From NCBI GenBank assembly GCA_964346295.1, contig CAYFUG010000007.1, forward strand, positions 1 to 51,260: DNA of 51,260 bases, read 5' to 3'. The DNA comes from CAYFUG01 sp964346295. GTDB lineage: Bacteria > Patescibacteriota > Minisyncoccia > Moranbacterales > DUUL01. A program made the translations under genes and the position numbers. Below the pieces are notes generated by a model. The model ran no database searches. It worked only from the letters and a program-made list of their open reading frames with translations, and was not told the DNA's origin. Below are positions 25,019-32,784 of this stretch, in pieces (position 1 is the first letter of the stretch; every line of letters begins with the position of its first letter).

Positions 25019-26722
25019 CTAATTCTCTCCTATAAAAGACCCTAACCAAGCCCAAAACACCCACAAAATCCCCAGCAACAAGCCAGCATTGAATAAATTG
25101 GGTACCAACAACGCCACTGCCACTAGAAGCAGCAATAAACTTTCCGGCTGCCTAGATTTTTTGCTTTTAGTAAAAATTAACCTTAAAGGGAGGATAGTTG
25201 CTAACACCCATATTCCTACCATTACAATTACCCCCCCCACTCCCAAAGAAAACCAAGCCTCTAAAAACAAATTAGAGGCATTCAAATCGGATCCATGGGC
25301 GTCCTGGCCTAGAATCGACCCAGTACTCCCTACTCCATAACCCAGCCAAGGCCGCTCTTTGATTTTATTCCAAATAGTGGCATAGATATTTTTGCGAATA
25401 TCTACATTGGGGTCCGGTCGATAAATCTCTCGTACATCTCTACCCTGCTGACCTTCGACTTTTTTTTCTTCTAGGTTAATATGACGACAATCTTTCTCCG
25501 GGAGCTCTTTTAGGCTAGTAATTCGCTCAAATTCCGGCGCATCAGGAGCACAGCTAATAGTAATGAGTTGTTGGCCGCTCACCGAACTAGTCGCTCGATC
25601 TAGAAAATTGAAACTGGATAAACCTAATCCGATCACGCCTCCCAGGGTTATCACTCCTAAGGCGCCTAAAATTAAGCCTTCGCGAATCACTCGCCTTAAT
25701 CCAAATTTCCTAGATTTCGATAATGACTGGCTCTTCTTTTTGTAAAGAGGGTTAGGGGGGTCAAGAGATTCAGCTTTAAAGGCCTTAACTATCAATATCC
25801 CAAAATAAACTATCAACACCATCGCTGCTCCCAGCCAGGCGCTGCGGGCCACCGTCAAAAAGAGTACTGCTAACACTAACAGTAAGTACCCACTCAATAG
25901 CCAGCGGAAAATACTGGCAAAGCTCCAGTTTCCCCAACAAATATTTTTCAGAGTAGGATTTTCCAGTACCGTCTGCTGCAAAAAAAGCACCACTGCCATT
26001 AACACCACTCCGTACATTCCCAACCAATCGGGCTCAGTAAAAGTACTATTAACCCGATGAGCAAATACCTCCCAATGTTGCCAGCCCAGTCTAAACGCCA
26101 CCGCCTGATACAGGCCAAATAAAATCGGCACAATGGATCCGGTCAAAAAAAATATCAGCGCCTCTATCCGATCGGTCGAAGTTCGCAAAAAAAACCGAGC
26201 CAAAAAATAAAGTGCTCCAAAGGAAGCGGTTACTATCGCTAACTTAATAGAGGCAATCGGACTCAAAGCAGCAGAAACAAAGGCCAAAGCTAGCAGTAGA
26301 ACAATCGCTCCGTCTAACCAGCGCGCTAGTCCCCTTTGCTTTAAAAAATCCTGGGCCTTAGTAGTAAAACTCTCTTGCCAGTAGCGGCTTTTGATTTTAG
26401 GAAGCAAGTTTTCCATGCCTATCCTAAGCACTAAAGCCCCTAAAGTTAAGGCCCCTACCCACTGAAAGGGTCGCAAAGAAGCCGGCAATTGCTCCGGAGA
26501 AATGATTAAATTTTCCAGAGCTAAAAAACTGACAAAAGTCCAAAGTCCCCAGCGCGGCTGAATCACCAATAGCACCAAGCCCAATAAACTTAGTCCAGTA
26601 AAAACCGGCAAGTTTAGCGGTAACCAGCCCAGTAATTCCAATTCCAATAGCGCCCAACTTCCCAGTAGCGCTACTAAAAACACTCGCAAATAAGCTAAAA
26701 TCGGACTCTTGGAAAACCGCAT
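25019..26722 (-). CDS. O-antigen ligase/polymerase-family membrane protein (Wzy/WaaL)
   Basis: 567 residues with about 11-12 hydrophobic spans. The large outside loop after residue 380 contains ERITSLKELPEKDCRH, then IWNKIKERPWLGYGVGSTGSI and HGSDLNASNLFLEAWFSLGVGG, the Wzy_C pattern of O-antigen ligases and polymerases (conserved Gly-x-Gly and H...N positions). Such proteins ligate or polymerise sugar chains on the outer membrane face. The cytoplasmic or loop segment near residue 320 (DPPNPLYKKKSQSLSK) is encoded by a palindromic repeat also found at miaB (see 25732-25763). Followed by the Wzz-like gene. Ligase versus polymerase is open. Confidence 0.78.
   Translation of the reverse strand: MRFSKSPILAYLRVFLVALLGSWALLELELLGWLPLNLPVFTGLSLLGLVLLVIQPRWGLWTFVSFLALENLIISPEQLPASLRPFQWVGALTLGALVLRIGMENLLPKIKSRYWQESFTTKAQDFLKQRGLARWLDGAIVLLLALAFVSAALSPIASIKLAIVTASFGALYFLARFFLRTSTDRIEALIFFLTGSIVPILFGLYQAVAFRLGWQHWEVFAHRVNSTFTEPDWLGMYGVVLMAVVLFLQQTVLENPTLKNICWGNWSFASIFRWLLSGYLLLVLAVLFLTVARSAWLGAAMVLIVYFGILIVKAFKAESLDPPNPLYKKKSQSLSKSRKFGLRRVIREGLILGALGVITLGGVIGLGLSSFNFLDRATSSVSGQQLITISCAPDAPEFERITSLKELPEKDCRHINLEEKKVEGQQGRDVREIYRPDPNVDIRKNIYATIWNKIKERPWLGYGVGSTGSILGQDAHGSDLNASNLFLEAWFSLGVGGVIVMVGIWVLATILPLRLIFTKSKKSRQPESLLLLLVAVALLVPNLFNAGLLLGILWVFWAWLGSFIGEN
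25732..25763 (-). repeat. C-rich palindromic repeat inside the ligase-like gene
   Basis: On the minus strand: TTGACCCCCCTAACCCTCTT then TACAAAAAGAAG. It matches the element at 34889-34923 and, in the reverse direction, that at 35705-35737. It is translated here as DPPNPLYKKK without breaking the frame. Confidence 0.7.
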
Positions 26723-26797
26723 AAGAGATTAAAGATTAGTTGAAGAGACTTCTTAACTTTACCCTAATTCTTTCTTTTCGACAAACAAGAAAATGCC

Positions 26798-26830
26798 ATT
26801 TTAAATTTCTAATTTTTAGAAATTTAAAAT
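26798..26830. terminator. A+T-rich perfect hairpin after the Pif1 gene
   Basis: Perfect 15-base arms, ATTTTAAATTTCTAA and its complement, around a TTT loop, ending one base before the TGA of the Pif1-type helicase gene. No GC core or T-run, so it is either a weak terminator or an mRNA end-protecting stem. Confidence 0.5.
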
Positions 26831-28141
26831 TCACCGCTCATTCTTTTTGGACGCCTTCTGCAACTCCTGATCCAACTCATGAATCCGAGGATTAATTTCC
26901 AAGGCTCGCTCATTGAGGCCCAATAATTTAATCCCCGCCAAAGTCCGGACTCGAGAAAGCGCCACATAGCCCATCCCGTATTCAAAGCATTTCGCCAGGT
27001 CCATCTCGGCGGCATCCAGGCTCATGCCCTGACTTTTGTGAACCGTAATCGCCCAGGCCAAGCGCAACGGCAATTGCCCCAGCTGAGCTTTGGTCTTCAT
27101 TTTTCCTCGTCGGTCCGGCTCTTCCAGCTCCCAAGTTTCCGGCGCCACCGTGATCTTTTCGCCCGAGAAAGTCCGCACTATTGGCAAACGATTTTCCTCA
27201 AAACCAGTCACTGTTCCCAGGGTGCCATTGACATAGCCCCGCTCAAAATTATTTTTGACAAACATCACCGCCGCTCCTTTTTTCAGTACTAACCGCTCCG
27301 GCGCCAGACAATTGCGCTTGAGCATCTCCACTGGATTAGGCCTCCCCTCCTCCCTCATCAGATAAGCTTTAGCTGACTCCGGAAGTTTGGCTAACTCTTG
27401 CCAATTAAGCCGGTCAACATCGGCGTTGTGAGTAAACAAGCGAGTAGGCTTAACCGGACCGGCCCCTTCTACCGCTTGACCCAAGCGACTTTCTAAAAGC
27501 TGGCGAGTTTTTTTGGTCACCTGAGCGGTGCGAATATCCCCCAAAACACCACTCAATTGAGGGTCTTTTTGCCGAAACTGTTGATCCAAGTAGCACACTT
27601 TGAGGTTCATGTTACTCCAAACATTGGAATCCGAGGCAAATTTCAGCTCTTCCGGAGCCGCCTGACTTTCCTGTTGAGGGCCACCAAAGTCGTTGCCAGA
27701 TTTAACCACCGGCGGCAACTGAAAAAAGTCTCCCGAGAAGATCACTTGCAAGCCACCAAATGGCACAAAAGGCTTTTTGAAGAGCCGGCAAATCCGGTCC
27801 AAAAGATCCAGCTGGCGAGCGTGTAACATTGAAACTTCATCGATAATCAATACCTCAGTCTGGGAAAAATTGTGCTTAAGATAAAACTTAGTCCGCAAGT
27901 CCCGTAGCTCCTGATCGCTGAGGCGATCTCGAATGCCCATTCCGCTCCACGAGTGAATGGTCACTCCACCCAAGTGAGTAGCCGCGATTCCAGTAGAAGC
28001 CGTCACGGCCACCCGGATTTTCTTCTCGCGTAAATGGCGAATGTAGCGCCTCAAAAGATAAGTCTTGCCGCTACCAGCCGGCCCCGTCAAAAACACACTG
28101 TGCCCCTTTTGCAAAATTTCCCAGGCTCGTTCTTGATTCAT
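26831..28141 (-). CDS. Pif1/RecD2-like ATP-dependent DNA helicase
   Basis: 436 residues, superfamily 1B helicase. Walker A is GPAGSGKTYLLRRYI (about 19-33). Motif Ia is VAVTASTGIAATHLGGVTIHSWSG, highly typical of Pif1. Walker B is LIIDEVSMLHARQLDLLDRI, motif III is IFSGDFFQLPPV, and the C-terminal motifs are LAWAITVHKSQGMSLDAAEMDL and GYVALSRVRTLAGIKLLGLN. It unwinds DNA 5' to 3' and is used in replication fork or G-quadruplex clearing and repair. No N-terminal extension, so this is the minimal core. Transcribed toward the ligase gene, and ends in TGA. A 274-base gap upstream separates it from a divergent small secreted-protein gene. Confidence 0.93.
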   Translation of the reverse strand: MNQERAWEILQKGHSVFLTGPAGSGKTYLLRRYIRHLREKKIRVAVTASTGIAATHLGGVTIHSWSGMGIRDRLSDQELRDLRTKFYLKHNFSQTEVLIIDEVSMLHARQLDLLDRICRLFKKPFVPFGGLQVIFSGDFFQLPPVVKSGNDFGGPQQESQAAPEELKFASDSNVWSNMNLKVCYLDQQFRQKDPQLSGVLGDIRTAQVTKKTRQLLESRLGQAVEGAGPVKPTRLFTHNADVDRLNWQELAKLPESAKAYLMREEGRPNPVEMLKRNCLAPERLVLKKGAAVMFVKNNFERGYVNGTLGTVTGFEENRLPIVRTFSGEKITVAPETWELEEPDRRGKMKTKAQLGQLPLRLAWAITVHKSQGMSLDAAEMDLAKCFEYGMGYVALSRVRTLAGIKLLGLNERALEINPRIHELDQELQKASKKNER

Positions 28142-28232
28142 GAAATTAAGATTACGATTTGAATTTTCTCTCTTTCGTAAAGACTTGCTTCGCTATAATT
28201 TTAGTGATAGTAGGTTTTTTTGGTAACCTTCC

Positions 28233-28261
28233 TTGACAGAATTATTAAAATATGCTTTATT
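28233..28261 (+). promoter_or_regulatory. extended -10 promoter for the small secreted protein
   Basis: -35 TTGACA (28233-28238), 17-base spacer rich in A/T ending TATGC (extended -10 TGN), -10 TTTATT (28256-28261). The first transcribed bases include GTTCTTTGAAAA (28270-28281). A near-identical arrangement serves the unrelated gene at 32551 on the other strand. Confidence 0.7.
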
Positions 28262-28415
28262 TTATTGTTGTTCTTTGAAAACAGTTTCTCCTCGGGGGTT
28301 TTTGTAGAGTAATTCCTTGACCAATCGTGCTTTGCATTGTTTTTAGCTAGACTTTGAAAAGTAGGCTTGGTTAAGGAAGAGCGCTTTATAAAAACCCAAA
28401 AAAAGGAGAGGTATC

Positions 28416-28916
28416 ATGAAGAAGCGCATCACAATCACCCTGACGGCCCTGGCGATTTTTTTTGCAACCCTCACCCCGGCTTTTGCCTGGGTTAAGGTCT
28501 CGTTAAAGGCCGATTTATCCCTTGTTTTAATCCCAGCTCAAGAAGGAGTGGAAGCCCAGGAATTCTCCATGAAAGACGGAGTTGCTAAATGGGAAGAGAA
28601 AGGAGAAGAAAAGGACAATACCCTCAACTTTGGAGGGTTCATGACCCATGCAGCCCTCAAGAGAAAAGCTGAAAAAGACGGCTTACAGGTTATGGTATTC
28701 AATTGGCCGTCACCCATTCTCCCGCAGGTTCTCAACGGCCTTTATCTTGTCTTCATGCAAGGAAGAAAGGCTGAAGCCATTCCAATTCAGTTTAATTGGC
28801 TCCAAATTGGAGTGGGGCCGGAGGGAAATCGCTGGCATAACGGTTATTTTTTTGTTGATACAACAAATTTAGGTGAGTGGGTTCCCTGGACTCCAGAGTT
28901 TGGGGAGGCAAATTAA
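28416..28916 (+). CDS. small secreted protein of unknown function
   Basis: 166 residues. A clear signal peptide (MKKRITITLTALAIFFATLT) is cleaved after PAFA. The mature part, about 145 residues, is beta-rich with many Trp (WVKV, KWEEK, NWPSP, FNWLQ, GEWVPW). No family recognised and no Cys. The ribosome binding site GGAGAGG, six bases before the ATG, is far stronger than in most genes here. The codons look less A+T-rich than the neighbours. The gene has its own promoter (28233) and leader of about 150 bases, and two strong hairpins after it, so it is a single-gene unit. It shares promoter and leader style with the secreted protein at 32111-32551. Confidence 0.8.
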   Translation: MKKRITITLTALAIFFATLTPAFAWVKVSLKADLSLVLIPAQEGVEAQEFSMKDGVAKWEEKGEEKDNTLNFGGFMTHAALKRKAEKDGLQVMVFNWPSPILPQVLNGLYLVFMQGRKAEAIPIQFNWLQIGVGPEGNRWHNGYFFVDTTNLGEWVPWTPEFGEAN

Positions 28917-28950
28917 TTAGGCAGGCGCATTTTTTCAATGAACAACAACC

Positions 28951-28983
28951 CTGGATGGACACTGAACTTTAGTGTCCATCCAG
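28951..28983 (+). terminator. strong hairpin after the small secreted-protein gene
   Basis: Exact 13-base arms CTGGATGGACACT and AGTGTCCATCCAG around a seven-base loop. TTCTGGATTCTTTTTTT follows at about 29022-29038 and can pair with TCCAGAA just after the hairpin, so the U-run belongs to a second, alternative stem. Confidence 0.7.
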
Positions 28984-29045
28984 AATCCTGAGTTTATCTC
29001 ATCTTGCATACCGAGGTAACTTCTGGATTCTTTTTTTAAATTTCC

Positions 29046-29078
29046 AAAACCCGTTAGCTTTTAGGCTGACGGGTTTTT
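29046..29078 (+). terminator. intrinsic terminator
   Basis: Stem AACCCGTTAGC/GCTGACGGGTT (one G-U), six-base loop, run of five T. It backs up the hairpin at 28951 and isolates the secreted-protein gene from the MFS gene. Confidence 0.75.
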
Positions 29079-29240
29079 GCTTGCCAGTTATTGCCAGCTT
29101 AAAATTAAGCTACCCTCAATAATAAGCATCTTTTTCATTTCCTTTTTTGTTGTAAATAAGTTAAACTTTAAAAATCATTTTCTGCAAAAATAAAAGCAAC
29201 AGACTCTCAATTTAAAGCCGACTTAAGTCTATACCAGACC

Positions 29241-30449
29241 ATGCATTATTTCAAACACAAAATTTCCCTGGACTTCATTCACCTGATGGAAGGCGAGCTG
29301 ACCAATCGCCTGGCTGTCGGACTTTTGAGTATTTTCCTACCCATCTATCTTTACCTTCTCTTAGATCAAGACTTCAAAAAAGTCATCCTTTATCAACTGG
29401 TTATTACTATCGCTTACTTTATCAGCATCTTGTTTTTTTCTCGATTTTTTAACAAAATCGGCTTTACTCGCTCTCTGGGGATCAGTGTTTTTTTAGGTGC
29501 TACTTATTACTTGGCTTTCTTTTTACTGGATATTACCGGCCATGTTTGGCTACTGGGATTCACTGCTGCTTTTTTGATACTCCGAGCCTTCTTCCGCTGG
29601 ACACCTTATCACACAATTTTTTCCACCTTGACTGACAAGTTAGAGCGAGGCAAAGAAATCGGCGCCCTAGAAGCCTTTACTAGTCTAATCGGAATCTTCT
29701 CTCCTTTTTTAGCGGGAATCATTATCAGCTACCTAGGCTATAAGCCGCTTTTTCTTTTGGGAATTGTAGTTTTTTTAGCCTCTTATATCTTCTATTCCCA
29801 ACTTCCTCGTAGCAAAAACAACTTCAGTTGGAGCACTGGCGAGATTTGGCACAATCTCTGGGCCAAAGAAAATCGCCGGGTACAATGGGCTTTTTTTTCG
29901 GAGGGATTTGAGGCAGTTTTTGGCTTGATCGTTTGGCCCATTTTTATTTTTGAGCTTTTAAATGGAAACTTTTTTCAAGTGGGAGCTTTGGCTACGTTAA
30001 TTTCTCTGGCCACCATGATCCTTCAATTTATTACCGGGAGACTAGTAGATAAAAAAGAAAGCAAAAAGGGCCTTCTTAAGGCTGGTAGCATCGCTTATTC
30101 GGTAGTTTGGATTTTTAAAATTTTCATCGCCACCGCTTTTCAAATTTTTATTGTTGACACCCTGCACAGTTTTAGTAAAATCTTCCTTCGAATTCCCTTT
30201 GGAGTCCTAACTTACAATTTTTTTGAGGAAAAAGAAGATCTTTTGGATGAATATGTCACCATTCGAGAGCTTTCTGTCGGAATGGGAAAAATGACTGCCT
30301 ACTTTCTGGTGATCGGACTATCTTTCTTGGTCTCCTTGAATTGGCTCTTTCTCTTGGCCGCCTTAGCTTCCATGATGCTCAATCTACTGGCTCTTTCGGA
30401 GCAGCCGACAATTACCGAAATCAAGAGCTCTAAGCCTGCTAAAGCATAA
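29241..30449 (+). CDS. MFS-type membrane transporter
   Basis: 402 residues with about 12 hydrophobic helices in two six-helix halves and a charged central loop (about 195-215, SKNNFSWSTGEIWHNLWAKENRR). The N-terminus HKISLDFIHLMEGELTNRLAVGLLSIFLPIYLYLLL and the loop after helix 2 (SRFFNKIGFTRSLGISV) fit major facilitator proteins. Substrate unknown; no drug- or sugar-specific motif can be named. The start ATG has no Shine-Dalgarno. The next gene begins about 20 bases after its stop, so the two are likely co-transcribed. Confidence 0.8.
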   Translation: MHYFKHKISLDFIHLMEGELTNRLAVGLLSIFLPIYLYLLLDQDFKKVILYQLVITIAYFISILFFSRFFNKIGFTRSLGISVFLGATYYLAFFLLDITGHVWLLGFTAAFLILRAFFRWTPYHTIFSTLTDKLERGKEIGALEAFTSLIGIFSPFLAGIIISYLGYKPLFLLGIVVFLASYIFYSQLPRSKNNFSWSTGEIWHNLWAKENRRVQWAFFSEGFEAVFGLIVWPIFIFELLNGNFFQVGALATLISLATMILQFITGRLVDKKESKKGLLKAGSIAYSVVWIFKIFIATAFQIFIVDTLHSFSKIFLRIPFGVLTYNFFEEKEDLLDEYVTIRELSVGMGKMTAYFLVIGLSFLVSLNWLFLLAALASMMLNLLALSEQPTITEIKSSKPAKA

Positions 30450-30470
30450 AAGTCACCTATCCTGAAACCA

Positions 30471-31505
30471 TTGAATAATTCTACCACTCCCTCTAAAAAA
30501 ACTCGTGCCTTGATAATCTTCTCCGGTGGCCTGGATTCTCTTTTAGCCGCTCAATTACTTGGAGGGCAAGGCCTAGAAGTTACCGGGCTCACCTTTGAAA
30601 GCCACTTCTTTAACGCCCAACAAGCTCGCGTCTCCGCTCAATTAATCAAACTTCCTCTGCTAGTCCAAGATTTCTCTCCGGACCACTTAGAGATAGTCAA
30701 AAATCCCCGTCACGGAAGGGGTAAGACTCATAACCCCTGCATTGACTGTCACAAATTAATGTTACTGGAAGCTTGGAAAATCAAGCAATCCCAGGGATTC
30801 GACATTTTGGCTAGTGGCGAAGTTCTGGGCCAACGCCCGCTCTCTCAAACTAAAAAATCTCTAGACTTAATTGATCGTCAACTGAAAAAAGTAAGCGCGG
30901 AAATTGAAGTGTTGCGACCCCTTTCTGCTCAACTTCTGGCAGAAACCCACTACGAAAAAATGGGCTTGGTCGATCGCACTAAATTAAGCAGTATCCAAGG
31001 CCGTAATCGCAAGCAACAACTAGCTCTTGCTCAAGAACTGGGCATCAGTGACTTCCCCACTCCCTCCGGCGGTTGCCTTTTGACAGTGCCAGAGTTTAGT
31101 CGTAAACTTCAATTACTCTTTCAATCCGACCCTGATCCTCGTCCCAGCGATTTTGAACTTTTGAAAATCGGCCGCCACTTTTGGCTCTCGAGGGAATCGG
31201 ATCCTCAAGATCTCCCTGCTCTACTAGAGCCAATCAATCCTAATAAAATTGAAGCTCACTTAACTCTAGGCCGAAACAAAGAAGAAAACCAACAAATTTG
31301 GAAACTGAAGCAGCCAGGAGATATTTTAATAGAACGAGAAGACCTTTTAGGTCCTACTGCTCTTCTGCGTTTTTGCCACTCTAATCAGGCTCAAGAAATT
31401 GATCTAACACCTTTTTTAACTAAAACCCGAGAGCTTATTTTTCGCTTTTCTAAGAGCTCCTTAGTCGATTGGCGAGACTTGCCTTGTAAGATAACAAAAG
31501 TATAG
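30471..31505 (+). CDS. PP-loop (ThiI/MnmA-like) tRNA thiolation-type protein
   Basis: 344 residues. The N-terminal PP-loop IIFSGGLDSLLAAQLL (about 15-30) marks an ATP-pyrophosphatase of the tRNA sulfur-transfer type. A CXXC pair follows in THNPCIDCHKLMLLEAW (about 88). The middle has SGEVLGQRPLSQTKKSL and the later PTPSGGCLLTVPEFSRKL, the pattern of the DUF814-bearing/ThiI-like 'tRNA thiouridylate' group. No THUMP or rhodanese domain. Probably adds sulfur to tRNA or a related substrate. The frame opens at a TTG (30471), since no ATG lies before the PP-loop; a TTG start is the likeliest. It follows the MFS gene closely. Exact modified position is unknown. Confidence 0.75.
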   Translation: MNNSTTPSKKTRALIIFSGGLDSLLAAQLLGGQGLEVTGLTFESHFFNAQQARVSAQLIKLPLLVQDFSPDHLEIVKNPRHGRGKTHNPCIDCHKLMLLEAWKIKQSQGFDILASGEVLGQRPLSQTKKSLDLIDRQLKKVSAEIEVLRPLSAQLLAETHYEKMGLVDRTKLSSIQGRNRKQQLALAQELGISDFPTPSGGCLLTVPEFSRKLQLLFQSDPDPRPSDFELLKIGRHFWLSRESDPQDLPALLEPINPNKIEAHLTLGRNKEENQQIWKLKQPGDILIEREDLLGPTALLRFCHSNQAQEIDLTPFLTKTRELIFRFSKSSLVDWRDLPCKITKV

Positions 31506-31571
31506 ACTATCATTTTGTCATTCCGGAATTTGAGCTAAGTTTCTAATCAAAAACACACTTCAATATTCTAA

Positions 31572-31689
31572 GACTTTCAAATTTTAGGAAAGCTCTAGGC
31601 GCTGCCGAGGCTTCGCTTGAGGCGTACTGAGGAGTACGGTGAAAGCGAAACGCAGGTGGCAACAACGAGATTTTCAAAATTTGAAAGTC
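31572..31689. repeat. large nested inverted repeat before the RNHCP gene
   Basis: Exact 14-base outer arms GACTTTCAAATTTT (31572-31585) and AAAATTTGAAAGTC (31676-31689). Inside is a second palindrome TTCGCTT...AAGCGAA (31612-31649) enclosing CGTACT-GAGG-AGTACG. It ends 11 bases before the RNHCP start codon, so the transcript would carry a long stem at its 5' end. Upstream, TGTCATTCCGGAATTTG (31516) resembles the end of the repeat at 33754. Confidence 0.7.
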
Positions 31690-31700
31690 CCCTTCCTTGC

Positions 31701-32018
31701 ATGCTAAAGCCCCCTAACTTCCAACGCGCCCCCCAAGAAAACTTTATTTGCCTCCACTGCGGCCAGGAGGTTTTTAGCAATGGCTATACTAACCACTGCC
31801 CTGCCTGCCTTTGGTCTCTCCATGTCGACAACCATCCCGGTGACCGAGCTTGTAGTTGCCAGGGATTGATGGAGCCCCAAAAAGTTTTTTATCAATCCGA
31901 TCAGTGGAAAATCATTCACCGCTGCCAAAAGTGCGGCCAAGAAAAAACCGTCAAAACTAAGCCCCAAGATTCCCAAGCAACCATTGAAAAAATCATTGAA
32001 AAAAGCCTCAAGGAGTGA
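31701..32018 (+). CDS. RNHCP-domain zinc-ribbon protein
   Basis: 105 residues from the ATG at 31701. The open frame continues upstream into the inverted repeat, but that part is repeat, not protein. It has ENFICLHCGQEV, then GYTNHCPACLWSLHVDNHPGDRACSC, and HRCQKCGQEKTVK, the RNHCP domain named for its conserved residues. Three CxxC/HCxxC pairs suggest one or two bound zinc ions. Function is unknown in all bacteria; a nucleic-acid role is only inferred. It faces a minus-strand secreted-protein gene, with about 90 bases between them. Confidence 0.85.
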   Translation: MLKPPNFQRAPQENFICLHCGQEVFSNGYTNHCPACLWSLHVDNHPGDRACSCQGLMEPQKVFYQSDQWKIIHRCQKCGQEKTVKTKPQDSQATIEKIIEKSLKE

Positions 32019-32050
32019 TAAGGTAAAGGTGGCCGAAGCTAAAATTTTCC

Positions 32051-32086
32051 AAAAGAAAAAGCCCCGACTTCTTTATAGAAGTGGGA
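32051..32086 (-). terminator. terminator of the secreted-protein gene at 32111
   Basis: On the minus strand an ACTTC/GAAGT stem with flanking CCC/GGG (one mismatch) is followed by GCTTTTTCTTTT. It lies 25 bases after the stop codon. Confidence 0.55.
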
Positions 32087-32110
32087 CCTTTCCTCAACGC
32101 TGTAGTTATT

Positions 32111-32551
32111 TTATTCTGGCCCGTTCTCATAGGTGAAAACGAGCCTATCTGAGTGGTCTGTTAAGACAATTCTCTCTTTTTTTGAGTTTGAGATTCGGAA
32201 AAAGGCGTTTCCACCTCTTTCTATGGGAAGGGGATTTCTGTACCTAAAGCCGAAACCCCCTCCTCCATGAATAACAAAAACGAATTCTCCGACATAATTA
32301 CCTCGAAAGTAGATGCTCACAAGAACCTCCTCCCCGATGCTTTTTTTGACCTGGTTAAAGTCAGCGATTACTTTGTAGGCGGTATTAACATCGCCAGAAA
32401 AAAAAGTGATGCTGCGACAAAAATCTGGATCGCAATCTACCTCCGAAAAAACAATTTGCAGGCCATTGTCACCGGCCAAGGCCGCACCGGAAAAAAGGGT
32501 TGTCGCCAAAAACATCGCCGCCACTGCCTGGAAAAAATTCTTGCTAGTCAT
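32111..32551 (-). CDS. small secreted protein of unknown function
   Basis: 146 residues from the ATG at 32551. A TTG two codons earlier is rejected because AAGGAGA lies six bases before the ATG and would abut the TTG. A signal peptide (about 1-23) has a hydrophobic AVAAMFLATTLFSGAALA end. The mature part is beta-rich with two nearby Cys (DCDPDFC), then a Gly-rich VIHGGGGFGFRYRNP and FFRISNSKKERIVLT. No family recognised. It has a strong ribosome binding site and a promoter and leader like those of the gene at 28416, though the proteins are not alike. Alone as a transcription unit. An Ig-like or carbohydrate-binding fold is possible but not shown. Confidence 0.78.
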   Translation of the reverse strand: MTSKNFFQAVAAMFLATTLFSGAALAGDNGLQIVFSEVDCDPDFCRSITFFSGDVNTAYKVIADFNQVKKSIGEEVLVSIYFRGNYVGEFVFVIHGGGGFGFRYRNPLPIERGGNAFFRISNSKKERIVLTDHSDRLVFTYENGPE

Positions 32552-32678
32552 AGTCAATCTCCTTCCTGAAAATTTGGGTGAAAAAATAAAAAAACTACAA
32601 CGAAGAGCCTATTTGCCCGCAAGGATTTGCAGACAAATTACTCTCCGCTGACAATATTCAATTATCAAAGAACTTCTA

Positions 32679-32707
32679 AATTTAACATATTTTTAATAAA
32701 TTGTCAA
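32679..32707 (-). promoter_or_regulatory. extended -10 promoter for the secreted protein at 32551
   Basis: Minus strand: -35 TTGACA (32707-32702), 17-base spacer with TATTAAAAA and ending TATGT (extended -10), -10 TAAATT (32684-32679), followed by GTTCTTTGATAA (32673-32662). The core mirrors the promoter at 28233. Confidence 0.7.
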
Positions 32708-32784
32708 TAGCAAGTAACGGGCCTATTTGCAAATCATCTATTATAAGCTAAAATTTTCCTTTACATACCCACTAAAAACTAACC

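Noticed and set aside
31617..31700. 28-codon upstream extension of the RNHCP gene
   Set aside because: It starts at a TTG inside the nested inverted repeat and encodes repeat sequence; the ATG at 31701 precedes the domain.
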